Below, in pieces: positions 25,406-39,736 of a stretch of DNA of 64,000 bases. A program made the translations under genes and the position numbers. The DNA is from Dipetalonema caudispina (lineage: Eukaryota; Nematoda; Chromadorea; Rhabditida; Onchocercidae). The stretch is taken from NCBI GenBank assembly GCA_013365325.1, contig JABVXV010000275.1, positions 1 to 64,000 on the forward strand, given 5' to 3'. Every line of letters starts with the position of its first letter. Position 1 is the first letter of the stretch. The notes under the pieces are model-generated. The model searched no databases. It was not told the origin of the DNA and saw only the letters and a program-made list of their open reading frames with translations.

Positions 25406-28400
25406 AATCACAATCTGTTGATTTCGTTGATACAACTAGTGATGCGGAAGTTGTGCTCCTTAAATATTGACAAAATTAGAAGTGACCAATATGATGATGA
25501 TATTTGATGCCCTTAAATAATGTTGTCTGAATAACTATTAAAAGAGTTTTGTCAACTGAACTAACTGGCTGTTATCGAGTGTAATGAACCTATCAACAAC
25601 TATTTCACCTTGACTACCTTTCTTCTTCAACAATTTTATCCCTTCGTGCTTTGTTGACTTTAGTGACCAACGGATTTAGTTAGGAAAACGATAAAATTGC
25701 ATCTTTCTATGATTTATTCGAAGTGTATTACATAAAATACACTACCTTCTTTTCTTTTTTTTTTTCTTTTTTCTTTTAAATTTATATCCGTTATTTAAAA
25801 ATTTCTAATTTTTAATTGAATGCCGGATATAGATCAAGAAATGAGATGCAAATTTTGCAACTTTTTCTTAGCACCGGTTAAAATTGCCAAATTTCAGTTT
25901 CTATGCTTTTACATCTAGTTATTGTAGATTTTCACTTCGAGTCATAGGTCAAGGTAAAAGATATTGAGAAATAAATTATTATATTAATTGTGTTGGATCC
26001 GAAATGAGACATAAATTGGTTTACATAAAATTACAACTTTCCCATTTCAAAAGACATAAATCGAAAAATGTCGTTTAATTTTTTTTTTTAACTGAACGGC
26101 GTCATTTATATAGGAAATAGGATTGAAAATTCCAACAGAAAAAAAATCATCAATGAGTTGACCTTTACCTACTAATTTTTAATTATTACCAATAGGTTAC
26201 ATATCACAATATTGTTGCGCATTTTTCATTCTAATTCTTTGTTGCCCTTTTCATTCTACTTTTTTTTTTTTAATTTCAACATTTAATCAAAAATTTATAT
26301 TCAGTGAGCTATTTGAATGAAATGCTAAGCGCTATTTCAAGTAGATTTCATAGCAATCCGAATCACAAATCGTTTTACAACAAATAATTTGATCAAAATG
26401 GATGAAATTTTGTTGACAACCTGGTTTAGTATCATTATTTACTTTTTTGTTCATCTGTCACATAATCAAAAAAAGTTTAATTTTTTGGAACATTGATTTT
26501 TTTTCAATAATTTTATTTTCTTGCTACTTATGTGTTTTAGTTATTTAATAATTAAGAAATTTTAGCGGAAGTACCAAACTGTCCACTTGAATGTCATTTG
26601 TATGTGGAATTTTAATTTCTGTTAACTTAACTTAGCATTGTTTTTTGACTTTTATCGACGAATTGAAGTGTTAACATACAAATCGAATAATATCAGTGCA
26701 GAATGCTTGGTTGCCAACAGAAGTTGTAGCCATATTTAACTGACTATAAGCCTTGGCTTCCAATAATATTGATGTTGTTTAGAATCACACTAGCAAATAA
26801 ATTTATGTTTAATATATTTTTCCTTTTTTCTCGAATTAAATTAAAACAAATGAGAGAGTATACAGCATGGAAAAAAAGAAATAAATCCTGCAAAGTCAAT
26901 TTCAATTGATATCATTGATAGGGTAATTAATTGCAAAAGTGTTTTTATCTTACTGTGCCAAATTTATCAAATAAAATTCATTATCTTCTATTTTCAGGAA
27001 GTGTACCCTTCATATTCTGCAATGCAGTGAGAGTGATAATGATAGATAATGGATAAAGCTGATATAAATGATGCTCATCTTGGACTTGGCTTTCGAGCCC
27101 AGTTAATATGTGTGGATTGCAGAGAATGGATAATGTTTACTAATGATTTCATTTTTAAATTAGCAATTTAATCTGAAGAAAGAAAAGATTTCCTTCAAAT
27201 GATCGAAAAATTTTATTCAATTAATTAATCTAATGATACAGTTATGGTCATGATTGCTGTTAATCATTGAATTAATTAAGTAAGCAAAATTTTTGGTTAT
27301 TTGCAGGAACAAATCTTCTCTTCTTTAATGATCATAATCGTTATTGTTACATATGTTTTTATAGCTTAAACAAATTAGCTGTCTATTAATTTATTCATTT
27401 TTTGTTAAAACTATGCATCTACAACAAATATTTTGTCTTTTTGCTTATACTGTTAATTTAAACGTTCAATTAATAAATTAAAAATTTCCTGAAAATTTTT
27501 TAAATGATATACCATGTTTATTATTAATTCTCATAGAATGTAACTGATGGAATTTTTCAACTAATATAAATTTTTGTGAAGAATTTTTTCTTTGCATAAT
27601 CAATAAATAAGAAGCATTGCATTTGTTAAATTCCCATGTGAGGTCAAACAGATACGGGCAATATCACTTTGTTTTATATCACATCATTATTAAATCATTT
27701 AGAAATTTGCTACTATTTCAAAAAAAAAAAAACAAAAGAAGCCAAATGTGCCAAAGACCATAGTGTGACACATATCATCAATATATCTTTTTCATTTTTT
27801 CATCTTTCTTCTCAAATATAACGAAAAAACAAAAGTCGATAATTTTGGGATGAATAGAAAGAAGTTCAGTTTCAGAAGAAAAAAAAAAAATCGATCAATA
27901 ATGCTATGTCTAAACATTGTAAGCAAATTGGTGATAACACTCACTTATCAAGTAGTAAAAATTATCAAATAATTTCATTTGTCATATTCCACAGTCGAAT
28001 CTCTTTCGTTTCCAATCTTTTCAATTTTTTTTATAATTATGACATTTGTCATTACTATAATTTCTTTAATTTATCTGTTCATTTTTTTGATCTTTAAGGT
28101 TGTAATTCATGCTTAAATTTACTTTTTCCTTTACATCTTACCGATTTGGCAATCGCAGTATCGAAGCAATGACCTTAATTTTATTTACAATTTGATCATC
28201 AAAATGGTAATGACGTAATTGATACTGAACGGTATCACGGGTCTTTTCTGTAAATATAAATACTTTTTTTGAATGAAAAGATCGTTTTCTTGTTGTAAGA
28301 TGGTGATCATATTAAACGATAGCGAAAACTTTGATTTTTTTTAAATAATTTTTTTACTATTACTTGATTCATCTATTTATTTTATCATTTTCATAAAAAT

Positions 28401-28860
28401 TGCGATAAAAATAGTCTGCCAATTAAAGTCAATAATTTAAAAATTTGTCAAATAAAAATATTTGGCATTGTTAAATTGGATTTCTGGAGAGCCTAAAAAA
28501 AAAAAAGCTTCAAATGTTTTATTACAATTATAACGTTTACTATCAAATATTACAGCATCTAATACTTATCATCCAACAAATCCAATCTATCCTCAATTCT
28601 TTTTATGTTTCGTTCAAATGCAAAATTTCAAAAAATACAAAATATTCGAAATACTTCCAACCAATTTCATTCAGAAAGCTGAAATTTTTTCCATGAAATA
28701 TTCTAATTACAAAAAAATAAATGATGCATCTTAAAACTAAAACATACACTTTTTCAAATAATTCGCGTAGAAATCTTTTTTTTTTTCTCTCTCTCTCTTT
28801 TTTCCAGATAATTAAATATGTGGAATTTATGGAATGAAATTTAAATTTGTAAAGAACTAC

Positions 28861-28924
28861 TTTATACTCAGTCCTCAAAAGTACTTTGGAAAACAAAGTG
28901 CTTCTGTATCCGTCTGAGTATAAA
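28861..28924 (+). ncRNA. Two-stem hairpin candidate
   Basis: TTTATACTCAG at 28861-28871 pairs perfectly with 28914-28924. Inside it, AAGTACTTTG pairs with CAAAGTGCTT (one U-G pair) around a small GAAAA loop. The result is a 64-nt hairpin with one large internal loop. The form recalls a small-RNA precursor, but the internal loop is larger than usual and nothing else supports expression. Confidence 0.25.
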
Positions 28925-31677
28925 AATCTTAGGAAGTGCGCTCTTTTTTTTTTTTTTTTTTTGCCGATAGTGGGATTGAATAAATACGCTATTTCAATTT
29001 CAATTAAGAATACGAGTACATATCCTATGGATACTGTGGAAGAAAAGGTAGGCAAACATTTCGAAGTATTCTTTATTTTTTTTTTTTTTTCTTTTCTTTT
29101 TTCCCAGTATATTAGCTAAGAAAGAGAAGGAAAGGGAGAGAGAGAGAGAAAAAAAAATTGTCAAAACTGTCCCAATAATTTAATTTTACATATTGCATTT
29201 AGTATAATTTTTAAAAGAATACAACAAATAAAACATTTTCCTTATAATTTTCTCTTCATAGCTTTTAATCTAAAATTACATTAATATATATTACGGAATC
29301 AAAATTACTAAAGCACAACAATACTGATTAGTGTGATAATTTTCAGTTTTAATTTATCAAATAATTAACACAAATTTTTTTTTTTAAAAAAAAAAGAAAA
29401 CAAGAAAAACAAATTGTTTGGGCAAATTTCAAGCAAAAGTATTGCAACAATTTGAAGAGGAAATTGTCTTCTTTTCATTTTCATTCAAATTTATTACAAT
29501 TATTTGCTCAATAACATTTTTAAGAAATGTTTTGTCTTATGCTTTTCCAAAATTTCTTTGATTGAATTAGCCAAGCTACAGTTAAAATATGAAGATTCCC
29601 AATGGAAGCAAAGTATTGAAATGTAAAGATTCTCATAGAAGGTATGAAGAGTTTTGCATAAGTTACGTAAAATTTCACAAATTTCCCAATATGGTTGCGA
29701 TTTTTTCTCTCAGATAAAAATTATCAATTAAAAATTTTTGCATTCCTATTGATATATGATAACGATAATGAATACGCCTGTTGATACACCTCTAAACATT
29801 ATCAAACCGGAAATGTTTTTTTCCCTCACCGAACATTGTTATGCAGAAAAATTTGCAGCAAACACACTCTAAGAAGTATTCATATGTCGTAAATTATTAT
29901 AACTGCAATAAAAAAAAAAACATGGTTTTTTTTTTTTTGTGATAAAAATATTTGATTTAAAGAGTATAGTAAAATTACAACTAGATGATAAAGTGATAGA
30001 ATATAGTAATTATTGATCATTCTTTTCATTGATGATAAATATTCAACATGAAGGAATAAATTAAATTGAACGCTATCAGTAATGTTTATATGATATCATC
30101 ATGAGAATTGTAATTGTTAGTATTACTATTGATTTTAATTCTCATATATTTCATAGTTGATTTAATAAAACCCTTGAATCTTATCCTTTTTTTTGTGAAA
30201 TCATCACAAATCATTTTCTTATCAAAACTTATTTATCAGTCGATTGTGATAATTTCATATTTGATGATAAAATAAAACTTCTTTATTAATCAACTGTGAT
30301 ATCGTTGTATTGAAATACGATTAAAATGGACGAGTGGAAATGTATTGAAGTACATATATCTGCTACTGATCCATGTCTAGACAGTTCAGTGCAAATTGCA
30401 AACTTCTACGATCTGTATGATATGAAGTTAGAAAGATGAGTAAATAGGAAGGATATTGCTAAAAAAAAAAAAAAAAAAAAAAGAAAAAAAAATATTTGAG
30501 CAATTTAAAATTCAAAAAAACTATTTGAAAAGTTTCAGTATCACTTCATCAATATCTTCCATCCTTTCCTTTTTTTTTTTTTTTTTTTTTTTTTCTCATT
30601 CTGCTGCAAATATTTGATTGAATGTATTAATGTTACACGTCAGCTATAAAAATTTTAAATTTCAACTAACCAAAAGGTTAAAATGATGAATGAAAAGTAG
30701 TAAAGTGAAAGTAAAGAGAATAGTTCAAAGGTAACGAAGAGTTTAACAAAATTTCTTAAAAAGGAAAAAAGAATAAATCATTATATGACCCCTATGTCAC
30801 ATACATCTCTCAGTCTTATCGTCATGAATGCATTCCCGATCAACGGGAAAAACTGGTTCATCATTACCGTTTTTCTTCTTTTTTTTTTTTTTTTGCCTCC
30901 TTTTTTTTCTCCCCCTCCAATTTCACATACATCCCTAATTTTGGATGACCCCATGGTATGTGATTTCTTCGCTATCATTTACTATTGTTTAAATTATCAA
31001 TTCATTTGCTCATTTTCTATTTTTTTATTTTTTTGCACACAAATTTTCCTTTTCATACATAGCATTGCTTCCTTTTACAATTTTAAAATTTTCAACAATC
31101 TAACTTCAACCATTAACGTTCCATTTTTTTTTTTATCGATATTTTTTATAATTTAAAAAGAAAAAAGAAAGGAATAAAAAAAAAAAAAAAACTTTTCCTC
31201 ATGCAATTTTTTAAATGTATTAATTTTTCAAAAAAAGAAAAAAAAAATACTTTTTTAATTTGATTTATTATAAAAGAAATTGAACTAAATTCTTCTTCAT
31301 TTACTCATAGTATTTACTAATTTAACGTATTTTTCAACTCTTCCTTAAATCTTCTCAACTAATACAAACAGACACAAATATAGATTGATCGATAAAAATA
31401 ATACTAAAATGTTCCCAACATTCTCTATCATCAGATAAAAGTGACGTTTATGATCGGATATTATAAAAATAGTAATGAAATAATACAGGTAATAATGAGA
31501 TAATACAGGTAATAAATACTAAGATGATAAAGGTAATAAATGAGAAGAATATTACATCATCATCTATCTAATTAAATAGCAAAAGAGGAAAATGAACATT
31601 TTTCCAATCCTTCAATACAAAAAAAAAAAATATCATCACTGATCATTATTAGCTATCATATGCAAATGGATGAAAGT

Positions 31678-31746
31678 ATCATCATCATCATCATCATCAT
31701 CATTATTATTATCATTATCATCATCATCATCAATATCATCATCATC
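31678..31746. repeat. (TCA)n/(TTA)n microsatellite
   Basis: An array of about 22 trinucleotide units, mostly TCA with TTA interruptions, in non-coding DNA. Confidence 0.95.
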
Positions 31747-31857
31747 CATCGATCATCTTTTAACTATCTGCAAACAATATTCCATCCATTTCATTTTGTC
31801 CTTTGTCTGTCATACGTAACCATTTATAGAATATATCTCATTGTACATCTCTGTATA

Positions 31858-31859
<2 letters not shown>

Positions 31860-31889
<30 letters not shown>
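31860..31889. repeat. (TG)n microsatellite
   Basis: Fifteen TG units in non-coding sequence. Confidence 0.96.
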
Positions 31890-31892
<3 letters not shown>

Positions 31893-32905
31893 CTGTCTAT
31901 GTGTCTGTCATAATGATATTGATATCTTAAGCATACATACGTATTGATATGCGTCATTTGTACGTGTGTCATCATTGCTTTCGATTGTAAAATAAATGTA
32001 TTGTGAATAATTTTGAAATTTGTACATTTCCCTTGCAATTTTTTTTTTTTTTTTTAAATTAATTTCATTATATAAATGATGAAATTACATTATGTGTAAA
32101 TTACGTATATAAATTTTACATAAATTGGTATTAATAAAGAATTTTTTGTAGCACTTTTACACTTATTTGATTAAAAGTTAACATTAATAAATTGATGGAA
32201 TCAATTTGTATCAGAAATGTATTACTTATTTGTATTATTTTTTATTACTTGAATTTTTTTAATTTTTTTTTTTTTTACAAAAGGAACTATTATAAATATA
32301 TATATGTATATATATATACTGTAATGATAATATTAAATGAGATCCGGAAATTATCATACAATTTTTATATTATAAGAAATTTAATCAGAAGTGAATATCA
32401 AATAATTTCATCAGAAATACAATTATTCATTGTTCTCCTTGTTGAATTCCTAGGATAAACTGATAAATGCAACAATGATAGATTAATTGATAATGCAGCA
32501 AAGATAGAATATTTTGATAATGTAACATTGTTAGAGTATCATTAATACGTTAATAGAATACTGATAATGTAGTAATGAATTATTTTATTGTTGATATTAT
32601 GGATCATGGATGGAAATTTTTCATTTCATTCTTATATATTAATAATTAATTAATAATTTATCTATCTTTACTTTATACTATTTGTTTTAAAGATAAATTA
32701 ATGGATAAAAAATAGATTATCTTGAATCTCTCCTCAAGGAATTATTTGTTTATTGGTCAAGAAATATAATGATATTGATGTGACCGAGCAACATTTATTT
32801 GATGGTCATCAAATACTATTTAGAAGAATTTTAGAACAACATGTCACTCATTTTAATTGCATCATATCGAATTACTCACTTTTATCCACTAATTCTCCCT
32901 CCCTT

Positions 32906-32927
32906 TCTCTCTCTCTCTCTCTCTCTC
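32906..32927. repeat. (TC)n microsatellite
   Basis: Eleven TC units in non-coding sequence. Confidence 0.94.
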
Positions 32928-35900
32928 CTATTACTTTTATCCTCTTTTGTCTTTTCCCGGATTAAAAACTTTTTCATCTTGCCGTTTTTATGATTTTGTT
33001 ACCATTTATCTAACCATTTAATGTTATTTTGCAACAGTTTATTTGTTTATTTATTCATTTCCTATTCTCATTACACAAACTTTAATTCATTATCATTCAT
33101 CCTGAAATTCGGCTTTTCTCATTTCTTTTCCATTTACTCTAAATTTCGCATAATTTTAGCCCTTTTTTTCCCATATTCTAACTAATATTTAAATGTCAAG
33201 TATCTTATTCATTTTAAACACTTCATTGATGTAATTTATTATCTAGAATTTAATCAATTGAACATTTGAAAAATTCCAACTTAACCATTTCAAATTATAA
33301 TCCATAATTTGGTACATAATCATGACAAAAATATAATGATCAGAAGAATACCATGCTGAAATAAATTGACTATCAGTTATCAATTGAAGAAGTGATATGT
33401 TGTTAGATCAGGAGCGGATGTAAAGATAAGTAAAATTATAAAGCCAAAAATTGCAACAGCAAGAGGTTGAGTAAGATTTAGGCATAGAAGCTGATAATAA
33501 TGATAAAATTGATCGGGGATAATTTGATCGCTGAGAAATGTTTTTTCATAGATATATCGTTGGCGAAATTACTTAAGTACTGCATCATTAAGGACAAATG
33601 AAACCAGCATATTTGTTTTTTTTTTATTTTTGTTACTCATTTCATTGAAAGAGCTATTTATGAAAGTTCTTGAAGAAGGAATTTTTAGGATAATTGAAAT
33701 AATAGGATTATAAGTACTTCTGGAATGGTTAAAGATTTTTTTTACGATTACAGGAGTTTTATAATAATTAAGGTGTAAATATGAGCGGATAATAATTATA
33801 TGATATATTTTAGATAAAATGTTTATAATTTGATTATATTTTCTGGATTTAAAATTCGTAGCATGAATTTAGACTTAACCAAGAAATTGGTGTTTGAAAA
33901 ATTCAATTGTAGTTTCACTCAAATTAATAATGAAATGATATTAAGAAAAATTGGAGTTATTGCTACTTGTTATCTATTACTAATGCATATCAGTATGATA
34001 TATTTGTCTATCAGTAAGCCATATCAGAAACTTCATTATTACTTGAAAAAATACGAAAAATATAAATAATTTTTTGTGAAAAACAAAAAGACATACAAGC
34101 AGATTTTTTTCAGTAACATAATCGTGGGAAATTATTGTTGAAAAAATGCTAAATTTTAAAATTAAAAATAAAAATCTCCAGCAATTGTTGATGATTTTTT
34201 TTTTTTTTTTTTAAAGATTTTACATTCTTCGTCCTCTTGTAGTAATACCATTTGAGTTAACATATCATTAAAACATAATTTCATTCATATTTCTTTCATT
34301 TGATTAAAATTTGTTAATTCTTATCAAAATTTCAAATTAAACTTATTAGCAAATAATGTATGTTTGTTTTCTTTTTACTTAATTTGACAATATAAAATGT
34401 TCAAAAAAAATTCATTTATTATAACGAATTTTTAATTTTTCTTCTCATCCATTGTCAATAATAATCATTCCAGGTTAATTTATACTTAATTTATTACTGC
34501 AAATGGACAAATAATTCACGATTTTAAGAACGATTTTCTTTTTTTTTCTTTTTTTTTTTTTTTGTAAAGACAATTTTCAATGTTCTATGATAATATTTTT
34601 TTACAAAGAGCACTGAAAACTCATTCTTTTTTTTTTAGAGATTCTTAAAATTTCCCTTTCTTTGGCATCCGATCATTATCAATCAATCAATCAGCAATAG
34701 ATAAATCAAATGAAGTCAAATACTTTAACGACTGGTATTGCAGCACAGTATTGCTTACTTTCAGTTGTATATTTTGTGATGAAATTGATTGGAGTAATTT
34801 TAATTATACATAAGTCAATCGATTTCCAGTTATTTGTCTATTTCTATTTGTCTGATAATTTACTTAATAACATTACCTAATTACTGATTGATTTAAATGT
34901 TTGCTTGAACGGATCATCGTCTCTATCTATTGCACTCTAATAATAACTAAATGATTAGTTAGTGAAATTGATGTGAAAATTTTATCATATCCATATATAT
35001 TTAAAAATTAAGAATTAGAAAAAAAAAAAAGGAAATCAAATTTTCTATCCTTCTCATAGATAATTTCAGGTCAAAAAATATTTTTATATTTCTTCAACTA
35101 TTAACTTCATACCTTTATCAAAACTCGTCATTATCGAATTAATTATCAATAAATCACGATGAAGTTGAACTATAATATTTAATTTAGTATGAATTTTTTG
35201 GGACATTATCAAACTGCTAAGAACATTAGGAAGTTTTAATTAATTCAGATATCGTTTTTTTTTTTTTTTTTTGCATAATTCATTAATTATTCGGAATTTT
35301 ATTTAACACTCTCCTAATTTTATGTGTAATTATTATTAGATTACATATAATTGATGTATATTTCATTGAAATAGAATGATAAGAATTTCATTGTATTTTG
35401 AAAAGTGAAAAATACTTCTGTGATTTTTCGATTACTTTTCTTATCATTTTCTTAAAAGCAACAACTCTATTCATAATTAAATTCATCCTTCATTTGAAAT
35501 CATACACTTCTACCACTTCAGCAAGAGGATACTTTCTCTTCTTATCAGTGAAATAAATTCATGTTTTTGAAAGGATGATTAAAAACAACTGGGATTAACT
35601 AATTGATCTGAGAGGCGAAGAGTACCATTAAGTATGCTTTAATTCACTCTTACTTATACTTAAGCAAACTGTGTATCTCGTAATTGAAGTCAGTTTTCTC
35701 CCGGGAAAATTGTTTCCATCAGTGCGAAAGGCTTTTAGTTGGTTTTATTTTTAAAGCCATAAAAATTATCGCTTTTCAAACACTCAATCACAACATATAC
35801 TAAATATCCATACCGGAATAAAAAGCTTCTTATATAATTGAAAAATTTTCCCTCTAAAGCAGTATATCGGGTATTTCAGTGTAACTTTCAGCATATAGTA

Positions 35901-38900
35901 GGAAAGTTGAAAAGAAAAATTTACTTTTCAATTTTTTAATCTAACATTATAAGTTGCTAATTGGCTATGCAACATAATTCAAGTAAAAAGGTAGGTAGTA
36001 CTTTTTTTTTTTCTACTTCTCTATATTAACACATTTTTATCTCTCATATTATCCAATCGACAAATACGAAATTCAAAAATTCATTATTGTCAATTACTAC
36101 ATGCATGTAATTCTACCATCAACAAATACTGAATTACCGAATTCAATATTGTACATATCATATATTACATAACAGCATTTAATTATTATTTATATCTATT
36201 AGCATTATACTTCTTCACTTGATATCTTTGAATAATTACTTTATTTGCATTATCCAAATGTTGATTAATATACCACAGATATTGTTTAATTACTTAAATA
36301 GATTAATGGAATTTTTTTCAAAATCTACGTATAGAAAGATCATTTTAATTTTACAATTTCTAATATTCATTCCAATATCATAGAGTAATGGTATTTCAAC
36401 TATTATTATCATCATCAAAATCATGTTGATTCAAATAATCACGAAAAGTTCTGGGGAATTTTCCCGGTATTTATTATTATAAGTTATCTAATACTTTTTC
36501 CATTATTGCAAGATCAATTATTCTTTCTATTTTTCACATACATTCTTTTACGATGATATTTCTCACGGCTAAATAAAATCTCCGAGTAGCTAGCTCTCTT
36601 GATAGTTATGATAAGTTATCATTCATTCATCTAATCATCTTTCATCATCTACTTTTTTTTTCTTTTTTTTTTTTTTTTTTTTAAATTCTTATCACAAAAG
36701 AATGAAAATGGAAAATATCATATTGTGAAAAGGACAAAAAATAAAGTTAGTTAATATAGCAGTAAGTAATTGTCACATCAGTTTACCTTTCTCCTATTTT
36801 ACTGTTTTTTCTTTTTTTTTAAACTTTCTTCTTCGTCGTTTCCTTAAATAACTTAATGGAAAGAGAAAAATTCCGATATTTTCTTGATTTTTTTTTTTTT
36901 TTTTCAGGAGAAGAACAAAAAAATCATGTTTGACAATTTTTGTGAATTTGTTCCTGTCTTTTCCCATTTTCATTAGAAAAAGGTTGAAATGAAATATATT
37001 TTTTATTTTATCTTTTGATAATTTATAATAATTTAATTCCATACTAAATAATTTAAGCAATCAATTATTATTGAAATTATCAAACTTTATGACAATTATC
37101 ATTTTTTGTTCTTTTTTTTTCTTCAATAACAGTTAATGAGCAAGCAGCAAATAATTAGCAATTCATCATTTTCTATTATGGCTTTATTCTTTAAGCTTTT
37201 AAGTAGCAAAGTTTTCTGGACACTTCGAATTTGTCATTTCATAAGGGTAATCAATAATTTTCATCATTACTGAACTTTTCTCTCATTATTCCTTTCAATT
37301 GAAAAATGTTGAATTTTCAATCTCAATTCATAAAATACATTTTAGGAATTATATACTTTTTCAAATATCATTTCCTTGGATTTAATTAGCTATCCTTATC
37401 AACGTCCATTATATTATAATTTAGAGTTTTTAATCGTTCACAGCAGAATAGCAACTAATTATATCTTCAACAACGATTATCATATAAAGTCATTTCAGCA
37501 AAAGAGAAAGAAAACATTATGAGATATATCAATGGAAGTTCATCAGACGATAACTTTTACTTCCTAATCGGATCATTTTTTCGCAAAAATTATGACAACT
37601 TTTGCTTCAATTTCATTTCAATGAAATGAATTAATATTAATTGCTTTACTTTTTTTTTTTCTTGCAGTAAATTTTTTTAGTATAAATGATGAAGTTTCTG
37701 TAAATCAAAAGTTATTATTTGTGAATCTCATTTAAAACATAGATAGTCATATTGTAATCAGGCCAAAAAAAAAAAAGAAAACATTACGGATCAATGATAC
37801 GTATGAAAAAAATTGTTTACCAAAAAAATCTATCATTATTATTAGTTATCTTAACATCACTACGAATAATAATGGTAAAAAAAAAAAAGATTTTGTGGTA
37901 AAAATAAATATAAAACCGAAAGACTTTTTTTTGAGGAGAGGAAGGTGATAAATGTTTTCAATTATTTGTTTCGATTTCATAACTGATACTTCAATTTAAA
38001 TGAACAAATCTGGTTTTTTTTTTTCTGTTGGAAAATTTTTTTTTTTAATTAGATATCAGAAACTTAGAAAATAAGAGACTGTTCTTGTCATATTTTTAGA
38101 TCGATAATATGTGATCAGAAAAATAAACAAATCGATGATAACTTTAATACAACTAATTATACCGCATATTATTACATCAATTATAACTCTCTAACAGTTT
38201 AAAAAGATTCATTTATACGAAAGAAAAAAGAAAAAGAGAGGAAAAAATCTCCAAAACTTTTTGCGATATTATTATTTGGAATATGCAAATTTTTGTTATT
38301 AGAATAGCTTAACGCTAGTGATTGATGAAATTTTGCAAGAACGGCACAAAAAAAATCGGTTGGTTAGGTATGTTTCAAACTACTATTTGAAATTGATTTG
38401 TAATTTTAGACGTATTTAACCAAAAAAAAAAAAATTTTTTTTTCCCAGAATTTACCGAAAAGTTAATTTTTCAGTGCCTTGATAATGGGAATTTTTTTTC
38501 ATAAAAGATTTTCTCAAAAAATTTTTTTCACTTTTATTACACTTTTCAAGCTTTTATTGGCTGTTTAAAATACCGGGAACATCATTAGTTTAATGTATCA
38601 CTAATTGTTACTGATGTTTTAAGTAGTTTTTACCTGTTATCTATTACCACTCCTAACTTTATATATATATATATTTTTTTGGAAAAAATTGGAAAGATTT
38701 TGTTAAAATTGGAATTGCTAAGTTTGTATTTATATCGGAGAGAATTTCAATTCTTCCTAATAAAAAATAAATTGATCAGTAATGATAATATAGATGTGAA
38801 TAAAATGAAATGAAGAAGTTCCTTTCAATTTGAAATTAATAGATAACTGATATCATTAGATATGAATAACAAGAAGGAATCTATCTATATGATAGATGAG

Positions 38901-39639
38901 AGAAAAATAAATGATATAGTATTTGCTTGACCTAGATGCTTGACCCCCATATAGATGGTATATTCCTGATTGACTCCCCTCATTTATTATCATTTAAGCG
39001 AATCTTTCGTTATCACTGTTAAATATATGCTTTCAATCTTTTAGAAATTTGATAGAGGTGTTTGTTTTTCTCTTTCTTTTTCAAAATCTTTTAAGTCTTG
39101 TTTTTTTTTTTTTTTTGTTGAATAAATTATTGAAAATTTCATATCAAAATGATGTGTAATTCCTTGAAAAAAAAAAAAAAAGGATCAAATTTATTTCTTT
39201 CTCTTGCTTAGATTTTTGATTATTTCAAAAATTTACTTCCATTCATCAAATTGGAGAATGCTCATTTATTTCATCACTTATAATTGTTTATTCTATCATA
39301 TCATTATTTGGGATTAATGTATTACAATTCATTTCTATATCATTTCGCGGTAATCCTAAGTTAGATCATTCATTATTAAACTAATAGATGAATGATATGA
39401 TATGATAATATCTGAAATTTCATTCTTATTTTAAAATCTTCAAACATTCCTTTTATTTGATTTTATTTCTTTGATTTTTACATAATTCTATATCTTATAT
39501 TTTCTTGATATTAACAAATGATACAACTAATCGATCTTTACAAATTTAATTACCAATGTTGATATTGTATTAAATTTTTCATTTTTTATAAAATCTAATT
39601 GTTTGTATTATAAACTAATGATATGAAAAATGCTTACAG

Positions 39640-39736
39640 GTAGTTAAAAGAGCTGAAAGTTTACGCAAACAGTGGAAAAATATATCCGATATTGCGATCA
39701 AAATTTATAATTATTGCAGCAGTACTATGCATATTG
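39640..39736 (+). other. First visible exon of the acyl-CoA synthetase gene
   Basis: The exon follows a CTTACAG acceptor at 39633-39639, so it is either spliced to an exon further upstream or trans-spliced to a spliced leader. Its whole length is open in the gene frame and reads VVKRAESLRKQW and so on before the first Met at 39727. The stretch before that Met is basic and could be either 5' UTR or part of a longer N-terminus. It ends in phase 1 at a GTTAGT donor. Confidence 0.6.

Larger units (their letters stand above)
25407..39639. other. 14-kb gene-poor, homopolymer-rich stretch
   Basis: No gene is supported between the ShKT gene and the acyl-CoA synthetase. The region has many poly(A)/poly(T) runs, a (TCA)n array at 31678-31746, a (GT)n array at 31860-31889, a (CT)n array at 32906-32927 and a (TA)n-type run near 32298. 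It also holds a structured hairpin at 28861-28924 and one unusually long but repeat-driven open frame on the minus strand (28603-29055). Its right end should contain the promoter of the acyl-CoA synthetase gene. Confidence 0.65.

Noticed and set aside
27049..27171. 40-codon open frame beginning MDKADINDAHLG and containing LICVDCREW
   Set aside because: Gene-like composition but no splice partners and too short; considered as a lone exon and left out.
31660..31947. 95-codon open frame with Ile and Cys/Val repeats
   Set aside because: It is a translated (TCA)n and (TG)n microsatellite.
33830..34069. 79-codon open frame with a hydrophobic segment and Lys/Tyr-rich end
   Set aside because: It has no ATG at its start, no upstream or downstream exon, and a composition matching the A+T-rich background; a small membrane peptide cannot be excluded but is not supported.
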